Below, one piece after another: positions 61,378 through 64,000 of a stretch of 64,000 nucleotides of DNA; within the stretch, counting starts at the first letter, position 1, and every line of letters begins with the position of its first letter. Made by a program: the position numbers and the translations under genes. The stretch spans positions 62,001 through 126,000 of the forward strand of contig NCHA01000010.1 of the NCBI GenBank assembly GCA_002257025.1. The letters are read 5' to 3'. The DNA comes from Sphingobacteriales bacterium 16-39-50. Its GTDB lineage: Bacteria; Bacteroidota; Bacteroidia; Sphingobacteriales; Sphingobacteriaceae. The notes below the pieces were generated by a model. That model did not search any database. It was not told where the DNA came from and saw only the letters and a list, made by a program, of their open reading frames with translations.

Positions 61378-63174
61378 TTAAAACTTTTTTGCTTCAAGCC
61401 ATAAATATGTACAAGAAAGTAAAAATAATATGAAGAAATAGACTGGCGGGACTTCCTCACGGTAATATCTTACTGAAATATTTTGTTCATTGCTTTCTGT
61501 AAAGGATTCTTCTGAGAATTTTCTATTATTTTTTATTTTTTCTACTGCATGTACGGATGCCCAGTCATTTTTATTGAATACATAAAACCAGCTTTGAACT
61601 GAGTCAGGAGAATTGCCGGTCTCAAGCAATTGCCAGCCTGTTTTCTGGGGCCAGTAAGGGGCAGTCCATTGGAATCCCAGAACCGGATTCTGTTCGAATT
61701 TTAACAATTCAGCCTCTGAACGGGCAACAGGAATAGAATCAGAGCCAGTTTCTATAATGATTGATGTCTCCTGATTAAGTGCCGGTAAGGGATCTTTTAA
61801 TGCCCAAACTGAACTTAATTCTTTCTTCCTTGCAACATTCCCGATAAGTTCTGACCAATAAGAAGAGTAGGATTTGAGATCATTCCCAAGTATCCAGGTA
61901 TAGGTATCAGTAATACTGCTGAGCAGAATTCTGCCTCTGCCGGATAATTTGCTGCTTACTATAATGTTAGCTTTATCATCCATTACCAGCGCCTGATTCC
62001 CATCTTTTGGAAGTATTCTGAATGAGCCTGATAATCCTAAGCTCATTTTTTTTGTATTGTAATCATCCCAACTCAGACTGATCGTTTTTTCATCTGCACG
62101 AACTAAAGCTTTGGTTTCGAAAATTCTATTGAAAAATCCTTCAGCTTCAGGGATGCTGTCAGCAATCATGATGAGACCCATTCCATTGCTCAGTTGATTT
62201 TGTATGGCCTGATTTTCTGCACGACTCAGGGCCGATAATTCATTCGGATCACTAATTAAAACATCGAAATTTTCAAGAACGGAAGGTGTAATGCGATCCA
62301 GATTGATCCTTGTACTATTTAAAAATTCGGTACTGAATTTACTTTTGCTGATTGCCGAACGAACAGCGATAGAATATTGATTTTCAAATAACCAGTTCTT
62401 CAGAAATTTATTCTCGAAATCAGGAGAGGAGGATAGAATGAGAACCTTCAATGGAGCCTGAACTTGTACGAATACCGGTACATTTTCATTCAGGATGCTG
62501 TCTTTTTCAGTAATGCCGATCAAGGCATAAACTGCTTTGTCAAGATGTTTTGGAATAGTTTGTAACTGAAAATTCTCAGACTTGCCGGCAGGAATGTTCA
62601 CTGAATCTAAATTCGTTCCCAGACCATTTAGTATCAGTTTTACCGGTTTATCACTGCTGTTCCGGTAATTCCCACTCAGTACAAGCCGCTCTCCTGATTT
62701 GATAGTTTTGTTCCAATGAACAGACTGCAATCCTGAAGGCAAGGGAGAAAGATGGAAAACCAGATTCTTATCCTGTATCGATTCTAATTCCTGGTCCGCA
62801 AGTCCGTACCCAAGAATGTGAAACTTAGATAACTGCTGATTCATAGCCAAAAAGCCCGCCAGATCCGGTATCAGTTCGACAGATTTATTACCCTTAGCTA
62901 CCGCAGGATTTGTAGTGAAGACTGGTATATTTTTAAATTTATCAAGACTGTCTTTTTGAAATCCTTCAGTGATTAAAACGATGGTATTTTCATCCTTTGG
63001 CTCGGCTTTCTTCTGATAAGTAATGGGTATTGCGATGAAGATCAGTGCAATAACAGCAAGGCAACTTGCAGCAACCCTGAGGATCAGGTTGGCTTTATTC
63101 TTACGCTGTATTTCTTTCAGCAGAAGAAATCCAAGCAGAACAAGTGTTAATATGATGATATAGCTGTTCTCCAT
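61378..63174 (-). CDS. Membrane protein of the MoxR/BatA-type module, unknown function
   Basis: A 598-aa protein. Helices lie at about 4-18 (YIIILTLVLLGFLLL) and 30-50 (ILRVAASCLAVIALIFIAIPI), and one at the C-terminus (VYFFILFLLSCTYLWLEA). The large middle region is extracytoplasmic, with VKLILNGLGTNLDSVNIPAGKSENFQL (Ig-like) and a segment LKVLILSSSPDFENKFLKNWL..SNGMGLIMIADSIPEAEGFF resembling the glutamine-amidotransferase-like fold of BatA-type proteins. No vWA metal site (DxSxS) was seen. It starts 1 bp after the upstream gene, so it is part of a longer operon that continues beyond the window. The assignment to a MoxR-type module rests on layout and memory. Confidence 0.6.
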   Translation of the reverse strand: MENSYIIILTLVLLGFLLLKEIQRKNKANLILRVAASCLAVIALIFIAIPITYQKKAEPKDENTIVLITEGFQKDSLDKFKNIPVFTTNPAVAKGNKSVELIPDLAGFLAMNQQLSKFHILGYGLADQELESIQDKNLVFHLSPLPSGLQSVHWNKTIKSGERLVLSGNYRNSSDKPVKLILNGLGTNLDSVNIPAGKSENFQLQTIPKHLDKAVYALIGITEKDSILNENVPVFVQVQAPLKVLILSSSPDFENKFLKNWLFENQYSIAVRSAISKSKFSTEFLNSTRINLDRITPSVLENFDVLISDPNELSALSRAENQAIQNQLSNGMGLIMIADSIPEAEGFFNRIFETKALVRADEKTISLSWDDYNTKKMSLGLSGSFRILPKDGNQALVMDDKANIIVSSKLSGRGRILLSSITDTYTWILGNDLKSYSSYWSELIGNVARKKELSSVWALKDPLPALNQETSIIIETGSDSIPVARSEAELLKFEQNPVLGFQWTAPYWPQKTGWQLLETGNSPDSVQSWFYVFNKNDWASVHAVEKIKNNRKFSEESFTESNEQNISVRYYREEVPPVYFFILFLLSCTYLWLEAKKF

Positions 63175-63175
63175 T

Positions 63176-64000
63176 TTAAGGCCTGTTCCTATTTAAGTTA
63201 TTGAAATAGTCCTTAGAAAGGGCCGATCCCGGTCCGGTACTTTTAGCCTGTGGTACTTTCATCTCTTCCCTGATCATTTTCTGATAGGCAGCTTCAACAC
63301 TAAGAATATCTGCTAGTTTAGCTTTACTATCGCTATTCATGATTCTCCTTAAGGCGGTCAGGGCAGTCAGAAATTCTGCTGGTTCTGCAGCGGCCTTTTC
63401 AGCCAGTAAAGTTCCTGAATCTTTCAGGATTGTACTTTCCTGAGCACTCAGTCTGTCCCCATTTTTTAAACGTGCAAGAACTGCAGTAGCTCTTTTTACT
63501 GAGTTTTGCCGGTCTTCGGTCTTTGTTGATTTCCGTTCAGCCAAGGGCTGGGTAATTTTATCAAGTTCGCCGCTAAGCCTCTTTTCTGCCTTAATTTGAG
63601 GAGCTTTGAATGCTGTTTTAGCGACATAGACCCTTGATTTTTGCTGCAGATCTTTCAGCAGGCGAAGGGCTTTATATTCAAAAGGCAGTGCCTCTTCAGG
63701 TTTATATGTACGCAATCGTAATTCAGCACTCCACATCTCTGCCAGAGTAGCTTTGAGCTGTGCTTTCAATTCAGGCTCAAAGAAGGTTGCATCTTCAGCG
63801 ATATCATGTTTATGGGCATAGCCATCCAGCATTTTTTCGGCATTTCCAAAATTAGCGGCTTCATTTTCTGCATGATCTTCATGTTCCTCTCCAATTTCTT
63901 CGTCTGTTTCTTCGCCAAGAAATTTACCATAACGCATACGCAAAAGTTTTTGGTCAATCCCCAGGTTATTGCTGCGGTTCTTAAACTCTGTTTCACTGAT
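63176..64000 (-). CDS. Charged coiled-coil protein, N-terminal part outside window
   Basis: The frame is open from the window edge (64000) to 63176, at least 275 codons; a TTG at 63943 within it is not the true start because open codons (SETEFKNRSNNLGIDQKLLR) continue upstream. The visible part is rich in Glu, Lys and Ala and helical (ELKAQLKATLAEMWSAELRLRTYKPEEALPFEYKALRLLKDLQQ), with the acidic stretch EETDEEIGEEHEDHAENEAAN. RMRYGKFLGEETDEE resembles large membrane-linked proteins I associate with MoxR-type operons (DUF4175-like), low confidence. Confidence 0.6.
   Translation of the reverse strand: MSETEFKNRSNNLGIDQKLLRMRYGKFLGEETDEEIGEEHEDHAENEAANFGNAEKMLDGYAHKHDIAEDATFFEPELKAQLKATLAEMWSAELRLRTYKPEEALPFEYKALRLLKDLQQKSRVYVAKTAFKAPQIKAEKRLSGELDKITQPLAERKSTKTEDRQNSVKRATAVLARLKNGDRLSAQESTILKDSGTLLAEKAAAEPAEFLTALTALRRIMNSDSKAKLADILSVEAAYQKMIREEMKVPQAKSTGPGSALSKDYFNNLNRNRP

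Noticed and set aside
63943..64000. TTG or ATG at 63943/63937 as the start of the last gene
   Set aside because: The frame remains open to the window edge and the upstream codons read like normal protein, so the real start lies outside.

Overview
The window looks like chromosomal DNA of a Bacteroidota bacterium, most like the Sphingobacteriaceae (Pedobacter-type). The signs are a SusC/SusD pair, a BlaI/BlaR1-TonB pair, a choice-of-anchor L/OmpA protein, several lipoproteins, few Shine-Dalgarno sequences, occasional TAnnTTTG (-7) promoter elements, and AT-rich intergenic DNA full of small palindromic and heptameric repeats. I see no prophage, integrase, IS transposase, CRISPR array or rRNA operon. 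One tRNA gene, tRNA-Ala(GGC), is present.

Layout: 1-1.8 kb holds a partial cupin lipoprotein and a Tat-type Gfo/Idh oxidoreductase. 2.1-12.9 kb is a signalling island: a lone receiver, three cytosolic histidine kinases (one of 1633 aa with about ten PAS domains and a GAF), two Rcp1-like receivers, and a receiver-PAS-DHp protein with no ATPase domain. None has a DNA-binding output domain, so a phosphorelay is likely. 13.4-20.7 kb is a SusC/SusD pair followed by a YVTN-propeller/phosphoesterase fusion. 20.9-23.2 kb holds two tandem secreted paralogues of unknown function, a cupin isomerase-like protein and an acyl-CoA desaturase. 23.8-32.9 kb carries both topoisomerase IV genes (parE, parC) around a cytidine deaminase, an OmpA-type protein and an ECF sigma factor overlapping a membrane/beta-barrel protein. 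33.1-39.4 kb is a TolC-adaptor-RND efflux operon with two small accessory genes. 39.5-49.1 kb holds msrA, a lipoprotein of unknown function, an RlmI-like methyltransferase, an Mla-like ABC pair, an SDR enzyme, a PspC/LiaF/RDD envelope set and BlaR1/BlaI. 49.5-53.1 kb holds an exported SelA-like PLP enzyme, a DUF1080 protein and a RidA/CnbZ-like gene bracketed by two MITE-like repeats. 53.3-64 kb is a five-gene TldD/TldE (PmbA) cluster downstream of two genes of a probable MoxR/BatA-type membrane module that runs off the window end.

The most unusual observations are: (1) a 94-bp leader, about 91% identical and ungapped, ending at the start codons of two unrelated envelope genes 17.6 kb apart; (2) the D-E-D-D-E TldD/TldE cluster, in which the catalytic subunits carry Tat-like N-termini and their partners carry none; (3) degenerate 7-bp tandem repeats of four sequence families at eight intergenic places; (4) two related MITE-like elements flanking the CnbZ-like gene; (5) the output-less phosphorelay, including a possible Spo0B-like phosphotransferase. 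All identities, motif positions and repeat boundaries were read by eye; no database search was run.
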